22,736 nt of DNA from an uncultured Alistipes sp. (lineage in GTDB: Bacteria > Bacteroidota > Bacteroidia > Bacteroidales > Rikenellaceae), in contig CAUHCL010000024.1 in assembly GCA_959604655.1 (NCBI GenBank), positions 1 to 22,736 of the forward strand, written 5' to 3'. The position numbers and the translations under genes are program-made. A model generated the notes under the pieces. The model saw only the letters and a program-made list of their open reading frames with translations. It had not been told where the DNA came from and searched no databases. Each line of letters opens with the position of its first letter. Positions within the stretch are counted from its first letter, which is position 1. Below, piece by piece: positions 1 through 9,177 of the stretch.

Positions 1-59
1 CTAATTCGCTACGTTTTACCCAAATTTACTTTTTCGCTATGTGTTTATTTTATAATTCG

Positions 60-67
60 TATATTTG
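60..67 (+). promoter_or_regulatory. Possible -7 box upstream of xseA
   Basis: The bases TATATTTG match the Bacteroidota -7 consensus TAnnTTTG exactly. No TTTG box lies at the usual 19-base spacing upstream, so the match is only half a promoter. If it is used, transcription would start near 74. That would place the ATG at 39 upstream of the message and favour the xseA start at 114. Confidence 0.4.
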
Positions 68-113
68 TAGGGGAGCTTCGGCGCGAATGCGCCGCAAAGG
101 ATACAAGGTCGCC

Positions 114-1409
114 ATGACAGACGGAAATCACATATCGCTCAGCGAGTTGCAGCGGCGCATAAAGTGCGCCGTGGAGGAAGCATTGCCCATGCCCGTGTGG
201 GTGGCGGCCGAGATCTCGGAGCTGAAGGTCAACTATTCGGGCCACTGCTACATGGAACTGGTGGAGAAGGCGGACGATGCGGCGGCAATCCGAGGCGGAC
301 GCTCCTTGTCGGGTGCGCCCCGCGCGCAGGCCCGCGCCGTGATATGGCGTTCGCAGTACGGCATGCTCTCGGCCTATTTCGAGGCCGAGACGGGCAGCAG
401 GCTCGCGGCGGGGATGAAGATCCTGGCCAAGGTGCTGGTGTCGTACCACGAACTTTACGGCCTCACGTTGCAGATCGTCGACCTCGACGCGTCGTACACG
501 CTGGGCGAGGTGGAGCGGCAGCGTCAGCTCACCATAAAACGGCTTCAGGCAGACGGCGTGTGGGATATGAACCGCCAGACGGCCATGCCCATGCCGGTGC
601 AGCGCGTGGCGGTGGTGTCGAGCGCGTCGGCGGCGGGCTACCGCGACTTCATGAACGAACTCGGCAGCGGCGGATATGCCTTCCGCACCGAGCTGTTCGA
701 CGCGGTGGTGCAGGGCGCGGCAGCCGAGGATTCGGTGACGGCGGCCTTGAGTGCCATAGCCGAACGGGCCGACGAGTTCGATGCCGTGGTCATCATCCGC
801 GGCGGCGGTTCGGTGACCGACCTGAGCTGTTTCGACTCCTACCGCATCTGCTCCTACGTGGCGCAGTTTCCGCTGCCCGTGATTACGGGCATAGGCCACG
901 ACAAGGATACGAGCGTCGCCGACATGGTGGCGCACAAGTCGCTCAAGACCCCCACGGCCGTGGCGGCGTGGCTCACGGACCGCATGGCGCGCATCGAGGC
1001 GTGGCTCGACGAGTCGTCGCGGCGGCTGCACGACACCGCCGTGAACATCGCGCGCGGCGAGAGACTGCGTCTGGAGCGTCTGACCTCCGACGCGGCCCGC
1101 GAGAGCGGCATGTATGCCGAGCGGTGTCGGTCGGCACTGGGTTTGCTGCGCGAGCAGATAGCGTCGGCCGCGCTGCGCATGGTGGAGACGGGGCGTTCGC
1201 GTCTGGCGGCGGCCGAAGGCGTGGTCGAGGGGCGTTCCCCGCATCGGGTCATGCGCATGGGCTTCGCCGTGGTGCGCAGCGGCGGACGTGCGCTGCTCTC
1301 GACAGAGGGGCTTCGCGCGGGCGGACGGATCGAAGTGGAACTTTGCGACGGCGCGCTGGACGCCGACATTACGAGCATAAAAGTAAAGGAATATGGCGAA
1401 AAAGAGTGA
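114..1409 (+). CDS. xseA: Exodeoxyribonuclease VII large subunit
   Basis: This is the catalytic subunit of exonuclease VII, which degrades single-stranded DNA from both ends to oligonucleotides and works with several copies of the small subunit XseB. The protein is 431 residues from the chosen start, close to the usual 400-460. The N-terminal third is the OB-fold region (ISLSELQRRI, then SGHCYMELVEK). The catalytic core carries IIRGGGSVTDLSCFDSY and ITGIGHDKDTSVADMVAH, which are diagnostic for XseA. The open frame extends upstream to an ATG at 39, with another at 87. The ATG at 114 is preferred because family similarity begins a few residues later and a likely -7 promoter box sits at 60-67. 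The stop overlaps the start of xseB by 17 bases, so the two subunits are probably translationally coupled. Confidence 0.95.
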   Translation: MTDGNHISLSELQRRIKCAVEEALPMPVWVAAEISELKVNYSGHCYMELVEKADDAAAIRGGRSLSGAPRAQARAVIWRSQYGMLSAYFEAETGSRLAAGMKILAKVLVSYHELYGLTLQIVDLDASYTLGEVERQRQLTIKRLQADGVWDMNRQTAMPMPVQRVAVVSSASAAGYRDFMNELGSGGYAFRTELFDAVVQGAAAEDSVTAALSAIAERADEFDAVVIIRGGGSVTDLSCFDSYRICSYVAQFPLPVITGIGHDKDTSVADMVAHKSLKTPTAVAAWLTDRMARIEAWLDESSRRLHDTAVNIARGERLRLERLTSDAARESGMYAERCRSALGLLREQIASAALRMVETGRSRLAAAEGVVEGRSPHRVMRMGFAVVRSGGRALLSTEGLRAGGRIEVELCDGALDADITSIKVKEYGEKE

Positions 1410-1599
1410 GAAGAGACCTGCGTACGCCGAGGCTGTGGCCGAGATCGAGGATATATTGTCGCGCCTGCGCGGCGAGCAGATAGGCGTCGACGAGCTGACG
1501 GCCGCGGTGAAGCGCGCCACGGAGCTGATCGCTTACTGCAAGGCGCAGCTGCACGACGTGGAGGCCGCCGTGCGGGCGCAGCTCTCCGAGCAGGAGTAA
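1393..1599 (+). CDS. xseB: Exodeoxyribonuclease VII small subunit
   Basis: This 68-residue protein has the size and the two-helix pattern of XseB, the small subunit that decorates XseA helices in exonuclease VII. The family signature is visible: YAEAVAEIEDILSRLRGEQIGVDELTAAVKRA, where a helical segment is followed by the conserved D-E-L turn and a second helix (LIAYCKAQLHDVEAAV). The start codon lies inside the 3' end of xseA, in a different frame, with AAAGGA about three bases upstream as a plausible ribosome site. The 11-base gap to the methyltransferase gene that follows indicates one operon. Confidence 0.93.
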   Translation: MAKKSEKRPAYAEAVAEIEDILSRLRGEQIGVDELTAAVKRATELIAYCKAQLHDVEAAVRAQLSEQE

Positions 1600-1610
1600 A
1601 ACCGACGCGG

Positions 1611-2402
1611 ATGATGAAGAAGTTCATAAAATTCATACTCAACGCCTTCCCGCGTCCGTTCCTGCAACGGGCGGCGGGGTGGACCGTGCCGATCCTGGGG
1701 CTGTTCTACATCGGCCGCGGCCGCGAGTGCCCGCTCTGCGGATGCCGCCGCCGACGGTTTCTGCCCTACGGCTACGTGACTCCGCGTGCCGACGCGCTCT
1801 GCCCCCGATGCCTCGCGCTGGAGCGGCACCGCCTGCTGTGGCTCTATCTGGAGCGCGAGACGCGGCTCACGGCCGAGCTGCCGCGGCTGCTGCATGTGGC
1901 GCCCGAGGTGTCGCTCATGCGCAAGCTGCGCCGCGCCTACCGCTCGGTCCCCGAACGTTACGTGACGGCCGATCTGGAGAGCCCGCTGGCCGACATGCAC
2001 TTCGACATACAGCATATCCCCCTGCCCGACGGCTCGTTCGACGCGGTGATATGCAACCATATAATGGAGCACGTGGAGGACGACCGCCGCGCCATGCGCG
2101 AACTGCACCGCATACTGCGCGCGGGAGGTCGGGGCATCGTCCTCGTCCCCGTGGACTACACCCGCGCGGCGACCTTCGAGGACGACTCCATCACCGATGC
2201 CGCCGAGCGTACCCGCATCTTCGGGCAGTACGACCACCGCCGCATCTACGGCCGCGACTACGCCGACCGCCTGCGCGGGGCGGGCTTCGAGGTAGAGGAA
2301 CGCGACTATGCCGCCGAGGTGTCGCCCCGCGAGCGGGAGCTCTACGCCCTGCCGTCGGCCGATCGTTTGTATATTGTGCGTAAACCTTTAACCGATATTT
2401 GA
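1611..2402 (+). CDS. Class I SAM-dependent methyltransferase with N-terminal zinc knuckle
   Basis: This 263-residue cytoplasmic protein is probably a SAM-dependent methyltransferase; its substrate cannot be read from the sequence. Residues 40-67 hold two CxxC pairs (C40, C43, C64, C67) that look like a small zinc ribbon. The Rossmann-like domain follows: LLHVAPE at about 93-99 is motif I, D121 is the likely acidic ribose contact, and FDAVICNHIMEHVEDD at about 143-158 is the methyltransferase family 11-type signature. The fold runs on to VLVP at about 177. A second ATG three bases downstream (1614) could also be the start. The gene sits 11 bases after xseB, and its stop is two bases before the RelA/SpoT ATG, so it is probably co-transcribed and coupled with that gene. 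It could act on a small molecule, a sugar or a macromolecule. Confidence 0.8.
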   Translation: MMKKFIKFILNAFPRPFLQRAAGWTVPILGLFYIGRGRECPLCGCRRRRFLPYGYVTPRADALCPRCLALERHRLLWLYLERETRLTAELPRLLHVAPEVSLMRKLRRAYRSVPERYVTADLESPLADMHFDIQHIPLPDGSFDAVICNHIMEHVEDDRRAMRELHRILRAGGRGIVLVPVDYTRAATFEDDSITDAAERTRIFGQYDHRRIYGRDYADRLRGAGFEVEERDYAAEVSPRERELYALPSADRLYIVRKPLTDI

Positions 2403-2404
2403 TT

Positions 2405-4621
2405 ATGGAGGCTTTGCAAAAATACTCGTCGCTGCGGACCTTCGTCCGCGACTCGTTCTCGCCCACCACGCAGGAGCTGGTGGACAAGGCATTGCTGTTC
2501 GCCGCCGAGCGCATGGGCGCCTACACCCGTTACGACGGCACCCCGATGATGGATCACGACGTGGCCGTGGCCGAGATCGTGGCGCGCGAGATAGGTCTGG
2601 GCCGCAACTCCACCGTGGCGTCCATCCTGCACGACGTGATGCGCATAGCCGTCAAGGAGGACCCCGACGGCGTGGACGAACTCACGCGCCTGATCCGCGC
2701 CGAGTTCGGCGACCAGGTGATAGGCATCATCGTGGGTCTGTGCAAGATATCGAACATAAAGCTGAAGGTGTCGAAGGAGCAGGCCGACGATTTCCGCGAC
2801 ATGATAGTCAGCTACTCGGAGGATCCGCGCGTGATACTCATCAAGCTGGCCGACCGTCTGGAGGTGATGCGCAGCCTTCAGATGTTCCCGCCCGACAAGC
2901 GCCGCAAGAAGAGCTGGGAGAGCATGAACCTCTACGCCCAGATAGCCCACAAGCTCGGCCTCTACAATCTCAAGAGCGAGCTGGAGGATCTGGCGCTCAA
3001 GTGGCTGGAGCCGCGCGACTACGAATACATCTGCCGCCGTCTGGAGGAGACCGAGAGCGAGCGCCGCACGTTCATAGCCCGCTTCCTGCAACCCATCACC
3101 GACAAGATCGACCGTCAGGGCATACGCTACCACATAAAGAGCCGCACCAAGTCGATCTACTCGATATGGAACAAGATGCGCAAGCAGAACGTGCCTTTCG
3201 AGGGCGTCTACGACATCTTCGCACTGCGCATTATAGTCGACTGCGAGCGCGAGATGGAGAAGCAGATCTGCTGGACGATCTACTCCATCGTGAGCGACTG
3301 CTATACCCCCAACCCCGACCGCATGCGCGACTGGATCACCATACCCAAATCGAACGGCTACGAGTCGCTGCACACCACCGTCTCGGCGGGCGAGGGGCGC
3401 TGGGTCGAGATACAGATCCGCACCGAGCGCATGGACGCCGTGGCCGAGCGAGGCATCGCGGCCCACTGGCGCTACAAGGGCGTCAAACAGGGCGGGCAGA
3501 CAGGCGAGCAGTGGCTCAGCCGTCTGCGCGAGGCGCTGGAGGAGACCACCCATTCGCTCTCGCAGCGCTTCGAGGCCAAGCCCTCGTCGGGCGAGATATT
3601 CGTGTTCACGCCCAACGGCGACATCCGCAAGCTGCCTGAGGGTGCCACGGTGCTCGATTTCGCTTTCGACATACACTCCAATCTGGGCTCCACCTGCACG
3701 GGCGGCAAGGTCAACAACCGCGCCGTGCCCATCCGCGAGGTGCTGCGCAACGGCGACATCGTGGAGGTGGTCACGCAGAAGAACCAGACCCCCAAGGCCG
3801 ACTGGCTCAACTCGTGCGTGACCTCGAAGGCGCGCTCGCGCATAAAATCGTTCCTGCGCGAGGAGCAGATGAAGCATGCCCGCATGGGGCGCGAGGAACT
3901 GGAGCGCAAGCTGAAAAATTGGAAGATCAACGTCCCCATCGACGAGGCGGTGGCCTATCTGGGGCGCCACTTCAAGGTCCGCACGGGCCGCGAGGTCTAC
4001 TCGATGATAGCCGAACAGAAGGTCGATTTCCTCACGATAAAGGACATCCTGCTGCACTGGATCTCGGGCCGCGCCGAGGAAGAACGCCGCACGGCGGCCG
4101 CCGAGGCCGAGGAACGCAAGGCCGAGCAGAAAAAGATCGACGCTGCCGCGACGGCCCCGCGCTCGACCGACGCGCTAATTATCGACGAGAAGATCAACAA
4201 CATAGAATACAAGCTGGCCAAGTGCTGCAACCCCATCAAGGGCGACAGCGTGTTCGGATTCGTCACCATAGCGTCGGGCATCACCATCCACCGCACCGAC
4301 TGCCCCAACGCCCGCCGCATGCGCGAGAACTACCCCTACCGCATCATGGAGGCGCGCTGGCGCAACAGCGCCGACGGGGCATTCCGCGCCACGATAGCCA
4401 TCTCGGCCCGGGACACGGCGGGACTGGCCAACCGGATCACCGAGGTGATTACGCGCGAGCTGAAGCTCAACATCCGCGGCATCAACTTCGTCTCGCGCGG
4501 CGACGGCACGGCCCGCGGCACGGTGAGTGTCGAGGTGCCGAGTTCGGGAGTGGTCGACACGCTTATCCACTCGGTGATGAAGATCAAGGGCGTGCAGAAG
4601 GCCTACCGCGTGAACAGTTAG
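2405..4621 (+). CDS. relA: RelA/SpoT-family (p)ppGpp synthetase, hydrolase site degenerate
   Basis: This long RSH enzyme of the stringent response transfers pyrophosphate from ATP to GTP or GDP. Domains in its 738 residues: HD hydrolase fold about 30-190; synthetase about 240-360, with YDIFALRI (D270), a basic R-M-R-D motif at 306-309, NGYESLHTTV and VEIQIRT (E335); TGS about 396-460; helical domain to about 560; a Cys-rich segment with KCCNP at 606-610 and TDCPN at 631-635; and a C-terminal ACT domain about 660-738. In the HD domain H51, H76, D77 and D150 remain. The Glu-Asp pair expected after LHDV is R80-I81, and the usual RLHNMR is RLEVMR. Hydrolysis is therefore probably lost while synthesis is kept. 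A TTG at 2399 could extend the frame by two codons; the ATG is preferred. The symbol relA reflects this synthetase-only inference. Confidence 0.9.
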   Translation: MEALQKYSSLRTFVRDSFSPTTQELVDKALLFAAERMGAYTRYDGTPMMDHDVAVAEIVAREIGLGRNSTVASILHDVMRIAVKEDPDGVDELTRLIRAEFGDQVIGIIVGLCKISNIKLKVSKEQADDFRDMIVSYSEDPRVILIKLADRLEVMRSLQMFPPDKRRKKSWESMNLYAQIAHKLGLYNLKSELEDLALKWLEPRDYEYICRRLEETESERRTFIARFLQPITDKIDRQGIRYHIKSRTKSIYSIWNKMRKQNVPFEGVYDIFALRIIVDCEREMEKQICWTIYSIVSDCYTPNPDRMRDWITIPKSNGYESLHTTVSAGEGRWVEIQIRTERMDAVAERGIAAHWRYKGVKQGGQTGEQWLSRLREALEETTHSLSQRFEAKPSSGEIFVFTPNGDIRKLPEGATVLDFAFDIHSNLGSTCTGGKVNNRAVPIREVLRNGDIVEVVTQKNQTPKADWLNSCVTSKARSRIKSFLREEQMKHARMGREELERKLKNWKINVPIDEAVAYLGRHFKVRTGREVYSMIAEQKVDFLTIKDILLHWISGRAEEERRTAAAEAEERKAEQKKIDAAATAPRSTDALIIDEKINNIEYKLAKCCNPIKGDSVFGFVTIASGITIHRTDCPNARRMRENYPYRIMEARWRNSADGAFRATIAISARDTAGLANRITEVITRELKLNIRGINFVSRGDGTARGTVSVEVPSSGVVDTLIHSVMKIKGVQKAYRVNS

Positions 4622-4640
4622 CGCCATCGCCCCTTTCGGA

Positions 4641-4693
4641 AAAAGAAATCCTCGGCGGCCCATGACTTCAAAGTCGGGCCGCCGAGGATTTTA
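4641..4693. terminator. Strong bidirectional Rho-independent terminator
   Basis: The arms 4647-4661 and 4676-4690 are perfect 15-base complements, and an inner GACT/AGTC pairing closes on a TCAA loop. The plus strand runs into TTTTAT. The minus strand runs into TTTCTTTTT, the complement of 4641-4649. It lies between two convergent operons and can end both. Confidence 0.9.
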
Positions 4694-4723
4694 TCATGCT
4701 TGTGCGGGTCGCCCCGCTCTCCG

Positions 4724-6916
4724 TCAATATGCCGCCAGTCGGGCCAGCGTCTTTCGGGCTTCGTTCTTTACTACCGCCGAGGCTTCCTCGGCAGCGAGCC
4801 TGCGCATGGCTTCCTCTATGGCGGGACGTTGGTACGAGAGCACGAACCAGCCTAACGCCTCCACGGCCGCCGTGCGCAGTTCCTCGTCCTGCGACGGGTC
4901 CTCGGCGAAGCGTATGAGCTGCGGCACCGCACGGTGATAGTGGTAGTTGCGGAACGACTTTATCTCCGACAGACGGCGTTTCTGCGGGTTGGCGGCGTCG
5001 AGGATGTATTCCATGTCGCGTTGCAGCGACTTCTCGCTGCGCTCCACACGGTCGATGTAGGCCGCCTCGTTGCTCTCACCGAACGCCGCCTCGGGCTGCG
5101 CGGCGAAGCGGCGCGCGATCTCGGCCTTGGTCTTGTCGGGATCCAGCAGCGCGAGGGCGTCGGAGGTGTGGTAGGTGACGCGGTTCGATATGTAAGCGTT
5201 CACCAGAGCCTCCACGTCGGCGGCGATCAGCGAATCGTCGCCGCAGCGGCCTATGTAGTTCGCGGCCATGCGGCGCACCAGCTCGTAGTCGTCCTCGAGG
5301 GCTGCGGGCAGCAGCTCAGTGAACTCGGGCGCATGCTTGGTGCTCAGCAGCTTGAGGCACTCCATGCGCACCGTGCCGTAGGGCGACGTGCGGAACGTGT
5401 CGGCCAGCAGCGGCACGATGCCGCGGTAGCCGTTCTCGCTCAGGCGGCGCAGAGCGTAGGCCTGAATGTCGGGGTAGTCGCTCCTGCGCAGTGTATTGAG
5501 CCAGTATTTGTCGTCGCGGGCGTGCAGGGTCATGGCCTCGTTGAAGCCCTTCGCATCCTCCGCGTTCTTGAAGCGCAGGGTGGGGTCGCCTATGATGTGG
5601 CTTTCCAGATAGAAGGTGCCGCGCGCCCACTGTCCCACGCGCACGCCGCAGGCCAGCAGGCCCATGTAACGGTCGGGCCACTTGTCTTGCAGGCTGTTCA
5701 CGCTGTTGGCCATGGCGGTGACCGTCTTGCCGCCGCCGAATATGTAGGCTCCCGCGACATATTCGTCGAGATGGAACGAGCCGTTGAAGCAGGCGTCGAA
5801 CATCACGAAACGGGCCGCGGGCTTCATGCCGTAGATGTCGAGCAGGTCGATGTCCAGCTCGCGGTTGTAGAGCGAGTCGGCCATGCGGGTCGAGTCCGAC
5901 AGATCGAACCAGCTGCGCGGCACGTCGAGCGATTGCATATAGTTGCCCACGCGCTTCTCGGCGTCGTCGTAACCCGCGGTCTTGCTGCGCAGGTAGCGCT
6001 TCACGTTCTCGATCGACGCGCGGACGTCGGACACGTCCTGATAGCCGTTGATGTATTGCGTGTCGGGTGCGCCGTGGTGGTGGCATATGGCCACGTCGAG
6101 GGTCTCGTCCTGAAGGTGCTGCATGATGTAGCGCTTCATCGGGAAGCGCGTGTCGAACGTGCAGCAGGCTATGCGGTGGCCGCTCCGCCGCATCGAGGGC
6201 AGCTGCTCGCGCAGCGCCACCTGCTCGCCGGCCCATGCGTCGTAGGCCTCCGAGTTGTAGCCGTGGCCGCAGAAGACGAACATGTTGTCGAGACGGTTGG
6301 CGGCGCGGTGCTCGGCGGCCGCCTTGCGCAGATATGCCGCCAGCTCGCCGTACTTGTCGACGCCCTCGCGCACGAGGGGCTTTATGCGGGCCGAATAGAT
6401 GTCGGAGCACAGATGGTGCGCCGAGTCGTGGCGCAGCGAGTAGTAGAAGTATAGCGGGTTGTCGGCGTCGCGGTCGATGAAATCGAACTTCAGGTCGAAA
6501 TCGTCGTAGAAGCGGTCCGAGGGGACCGACGACTTCTTGCGGTCGGCGGCCTGGTTCATCTTGAACGCCGACGACAGATGCTGCGCGTCGCGCAGCATGG
6601 CTATGGGTATGTCGCCTATGAACACCACGCCCTCCAGGGGCATGCGCTTGTCGGCGGCCAGGGCGAGTATGCACTCGCGTACGGATTCGGGCGACTGCCA
6701 GTCGTCGCAAATGATGTATGTGCCCAGTCCGTCGGCCTGCACGGCGTCGCGGTACTCGTCCACCGCCTCGCGGCAGCGGTCGTAGCTCGTGCGGTCGATG
6801 AATATGGCGAACGACGTGGGTGTCTTGACCGACGGCGCGATGCGTGTCGGCTCGGCCTGCGCGACGGTCGTGGCCGTCGCGGTGAGGGCGAAAAGTATTG
6901 CGAATAACCTTTTCAT
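4724..6916 (-). CDS. Exported gingipain-like (C25) protein with C-terminal HEAT repeats, paralogue A
   Basis: This 730-residue protein is a predicted exported cysteine peptidase of the C25 (gingipain) type, last gene of the six-gene operon. A signal peptide with a likely Ala cleavage site ends near residue 21 (TTVAQA). The C25-like landmarks come in order: VVFIGDIPIAM at about 97-107, SDRFYDDFDLKF at about 133, SDIYSARIKP at 171-180, VFCGHGYNS at 214-222, CHHHGAPDTQY at 278-288, FDACFNGSF at 373-381, AMANSVNSLQDK at about 401-412 and HIIGDPTLRF at 440-449. By analogy with gingipain R, H281 and C376 are the catalytic pair. Residues from about 455 to the end are helical repeats of HEAT type. 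There is no propeptide-like insert after the signal and no recognisable type IX secretion C-terminal domain, so a periplasmic or otherwise exported location is likely. Its start is seven bases after the stop of paralogue B. Substrate unknown. Confidence 0.72.
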   Translation of the reverse strand: MKRLFAILFALTATATTVAQAEPTRIAPSVKTPTSFAIFIDRTSYDRCREAVDEYRDAVQADGLGTYIICDDWQSPESVRECILALAADKRMPLEGVVFIGDIPIAMLRDAQHLSSAFKMNQAADRKKSSVPSDRFYDDFDLKFDFIDRDADNPLYFYYSLRHDSAHHLCSDIYSARIKPLVREGVDKYGELAAYLRKAAAEHRAANRLDNMFVFCGHGYNSEAYDAWAGEQVALREQLPSMRRSGHRIACCTFDTRFPMKRYIMQHLQDETLDVAICHHHGAPDTQYINGYQDVSDVRASIENVKRYLRSKTAGYDDAEKRVGNYMQSLDVPRSWFDLSDSTRMADSLYNRELDIDLLDIYGMKPAARFVMFDACFNGSFHLDEYVAGAYIFGGGKTVTAMANSVNSLQDKWPDRYMGLLACGVRVGQWARGTFYLESHIIGDPTLRFKNAEDAKGFNEAMTLHARDDKYWLNTLRRSDYPDIQAYALRRLSENGYRGIVPLLADTFRTSPYGTVRMECLKLLSTKHAPEFTELLPAALEDDYELVRRMAANYIGRCGDDSLIAADVEALVNAYISNRVTYHTSDALALLDPDKTKAEIARRFAAQPEAAFGESNEAAYIDRVERSEKSLQRDMEYILDAANPQKRRLSEIKSFRNYHYHRAVPQLIRFAEDPSQDEELRTAAVEALGWFVLSYQRPAIEEAMRRLAAEEASAVVKNEARKTLARLAAY

Positions 6917-6923
6917 TATCGAA

Positions 6924-9158
6924 TTATTTTAATCGGTTTATCGTCTGGCGCACCTCGGCGGCCAGCTCCTTGTCGGACGTGCGCAGCGCGCGGCACGCCT
7001 CCATTATCTCGGCCTTGCGCGACGAGAGCGTGAACCAGCCCAGCGCCTCGGCCGTCATGATGCGCAGTTCGGCGGGCTGCGACTCGTCCTGCAACAGACC
7101 GATGAGCTGCGGCACGTACTCGTGGTAGGTGTTGTTGCGCACCGAACGTATGGCTGCGGTGCGGCGCGCGGCGGGAGCCGAGGCGTCGAAGAGCTGTTCC
7201 ATTTCCCTGTGCTTGATCTTCTGCATGGCGGCGACGGATTCACACAGCTCGTCGAGGGCATGGCTGCGGTCGGTCGGGTAGCCCGAGCCCTCTATCGCGG
7301 CCTTGCAGGCTGCCAGCGCCTGCTCCTCGGGAGCGAGTTGCAGGGCCTTGGCGAGGATGTAGGCCACGCGCTGCGACTCGGGGTAGTTCACCGTAACGTC
7401 GGCGGCCTTGGCCGGAAGTTCGGGCGCGCCGAGCATCCACGCATACGTTGCGGCGTTGCGGCGCACCACCTCGTAGCTGTCGTAGAGCGCTTCGCCCACC
7501 GCCTCGACCAGCTCGGGGCAGTAGCCGTTGCGCGTAAGGAGCTTCAGGCACTCCATGCGGGTGGTGGCGTAGGGGCATTCGCGGTACTCGGCGAGCAGCT
7601 CGGCCGCCGAGATCATGCCTCCGTCGGCCAGCATACGAAGCGCTATGCTGCGCACGTCGGCGTTGTCGGCATCCGCAAGTTCGCGCCAGTAGGCGGCGTT
7701 GCGGGCGTTGGCAGCCTTGTCGGCGGTGTCGCAGCGGCGCGTCACCATGGTGCGGGCGAGGCCGAGATCGTCGATCGACGCGAAACGGAACGTCGGGTCG
7801 CCTATGATGTGACCTTCGAGGGTGGCTATGAGGCGGTTGTACTGGCCTATGCGCACGCCGTGCGAGATGAGTCCCAGCATCTCGTAGGTCCAGCGGTCCT
7901 GCAACACGTTCACCGTGTTGCCCTGCGCCACGACGGTGCGGCCGTCGGAGAATATGTAGCTGCCCGCGATGTAGCCCGCGCGGTGGAACGAACCGTTGTA
8001 GCACGCGTTGAACATCACGAAGCGGGGCTGCGGACGCTTGTCCTTCAGATCGTCGAGCGTCAGATCGCCCTCGCGGCCCGCGGCCTTATCCTCGGCGGGA
8101 GCGAAGAACTCCTCGAAGAACTTGTCGGTGAGGCGGTACTTCTCCTTGAAATACTCCACGGCACCCGCCACGTCGCCGTCGGCCTTGCGCTTCTCGCGCG
8201 CGAGCATGTAGTATATCTCGCTGCGCAGCGCCGCGGCACGGTCGTCGAACGTCTCGGGCTCGCTCTCGGCGCTGATGTGCTGCTTGTCGGGCGAGCCGTG
8301 CTCGTTGAACAGCATCACGTCGACCTCGGGGCGCGCCAGCTGGTCGAAGAGGTTGTATTTCATGTTTTCCTCCATGCGGAAGTTGAGCTGCACCAGTGCG
8401 CGGTAGTCGTTGCGCACCACCTGCGGGAACATCTCGCCCACGGCTATGCGCTCGTCCATCCACGCCGTGAGGCAGTCGGAGTTGTAGCCGTGGCCCGCGT
8501 AGGTCACCACGTGGTCCAAATCGGTGTCGCGGCCGCGTTCGGCCACCGCCTTGCGCAGATAGCGCGCTATGGCTTCGTACTTGTCGCCGCCCAATTGCTC
8601 GGGGTAGAGTATGCGGCCCGAGTAGAACGTGGGGTCGAGGCGCTGCGGCGAGTCGGGCGAGAGACGGTAGTAGAACCGCAGCGGGTTGATCGAGTCGCGC
8701 TCGATGAACTCGAAGCTCAAGTGCAGGTCGTCGTAGAAACGGTCGCTGGTCACCGAGGCGTCGTCCTTGGGGAATGTCTGCTCGTTCATCTTGAACGCCG
8801 TGGTCATGTGCTGGGCGTTCTGCACGCTCACGAAGGGCACGTCGCCGATGAACACCGCGCCCTCCAGAGGCATGCGCTTCATGTTGGACTTGTGGAGCCG
8901 TGCGAGGCAGTCGCGCACCTCATCGGGCGTCTGCCACTCGGCCGAGAGGGTGTACACGGCCAGCTCGTCGCGGTCGAGGGCGTCGCGGTAGGCATCGACT
9001 TCGGCGCGGCAGCGGCGGTATGTCTCGGCGTCGATCACTATGGCGAACGAGGTGGGGTGTTTGGCCGCGGGGCGCTCGACCGTTATCTTGGTTTTGGCGG
9101 CATACGACGGCAGCGCCAGGGCTGCTGCGGCCGCGAGGGTAAATATGAGGTTTTTCAT
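6924..9158 (-). CDS. Exported gingipain-like (C25) protein with C-terminal HEAT repeats, paralogue B
   Basis: This is the second of three tandem paralogues, 744 residues, with the signal peptide ending near LALPSYA (residue 20). It shows the same C25 order: AVFIGDVPFV at about 101-110, SDRFYDDLHLSF at 138-149, TFYSGRILYP at about 177-186, YAGHGYNS at about 220-227, FNEHGSPDKQ at 284-293, FNACYNGSF at 383-391, AQGNTVNVLQDR and HIIGDPTFRF at 450-459. The predicted dyad is H287 and C386. It differs from its neighbours in having Asn rather than Asp two residues before the Cys and a longer charged insert (about 300-375) between the two catalytic segments. HEAT-like helices fill about 480-744. The gene lies 19 bases after paralogue C and 7 bases before paralogue A. 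Active-site conservation suggests a working peptidase, but activity cannot be judged from sequence alone. Confidence 0.72.
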   Translation of the reverse strand: MKNLIFTLAAAAALALPSYAAKTKITVERPAAKHPTSFAIVIDAETYRRCRAEVDAYRDALDRDELAVYTLSAEWQTPDEVRDCLARLHKSNMKRMPLEGAVFIGDVPFVSVQNAQHMTTAFKMNEQTFPKDDASVTSDRFYDDLHLSFEFIERDSINPLRFYYRLSPDSPQRLDPTFYSGRILYPEQLGGDKYEAIARYLRKAVAERGRDTDLDHVVTYAGHGYNSDCLTAWMDERIAVGEMFPQVVRNDYRALVQLNFRMEENMKYNLFDQLARPEVDVMLFNEHGSPDKQHISAESEPETFDDRAAALRSEIYYMLAREKRKADGDVAGAVEYFKEKYRLTDKFFEEFFAPAEDKAAGREGDLTLDDLKDKRPQPRFVMFNACYNGSFHRAGYIAGSYIFSDGRTVVAQGNTVNVLQDRWTYEMLGLISHGVRIGQYNRLIATLEGHIIGDPTFRFASIDDLGLARTMVTRRCDTADKAANARNAAYWRELADADNADVRSIALRMLADGGMISAAELLAEYRECPYATTRMECLKLLTRNGYCPELVEAVGEALYDSYEVVRRNAATYAWMLGAPELPAKAADVTVNYPESQRVAYILAKALQLAPEEQALAACKAAIEGSGYPTDRSHALDELCESVAAMQKIKHREMEQLFDASAPAARRTAAIRSVRNNTYHEYVPQLIGLLQDESQPAELRIMTAEALGWFTLSSRKAEIMEACRALRTSDKELAAEVRQTINRLK

Positions 9159-9177
9159 TTCAGTCTGTTTTTACGCT

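Noticed and set aside
39..113. N-terminal extension of XseA to the ATG at 39 or 87
   Set aside because: The extra residues have no resemblance to the family, and a -7 promoter box lies at 60-67, so the ATG at 114 fits better.
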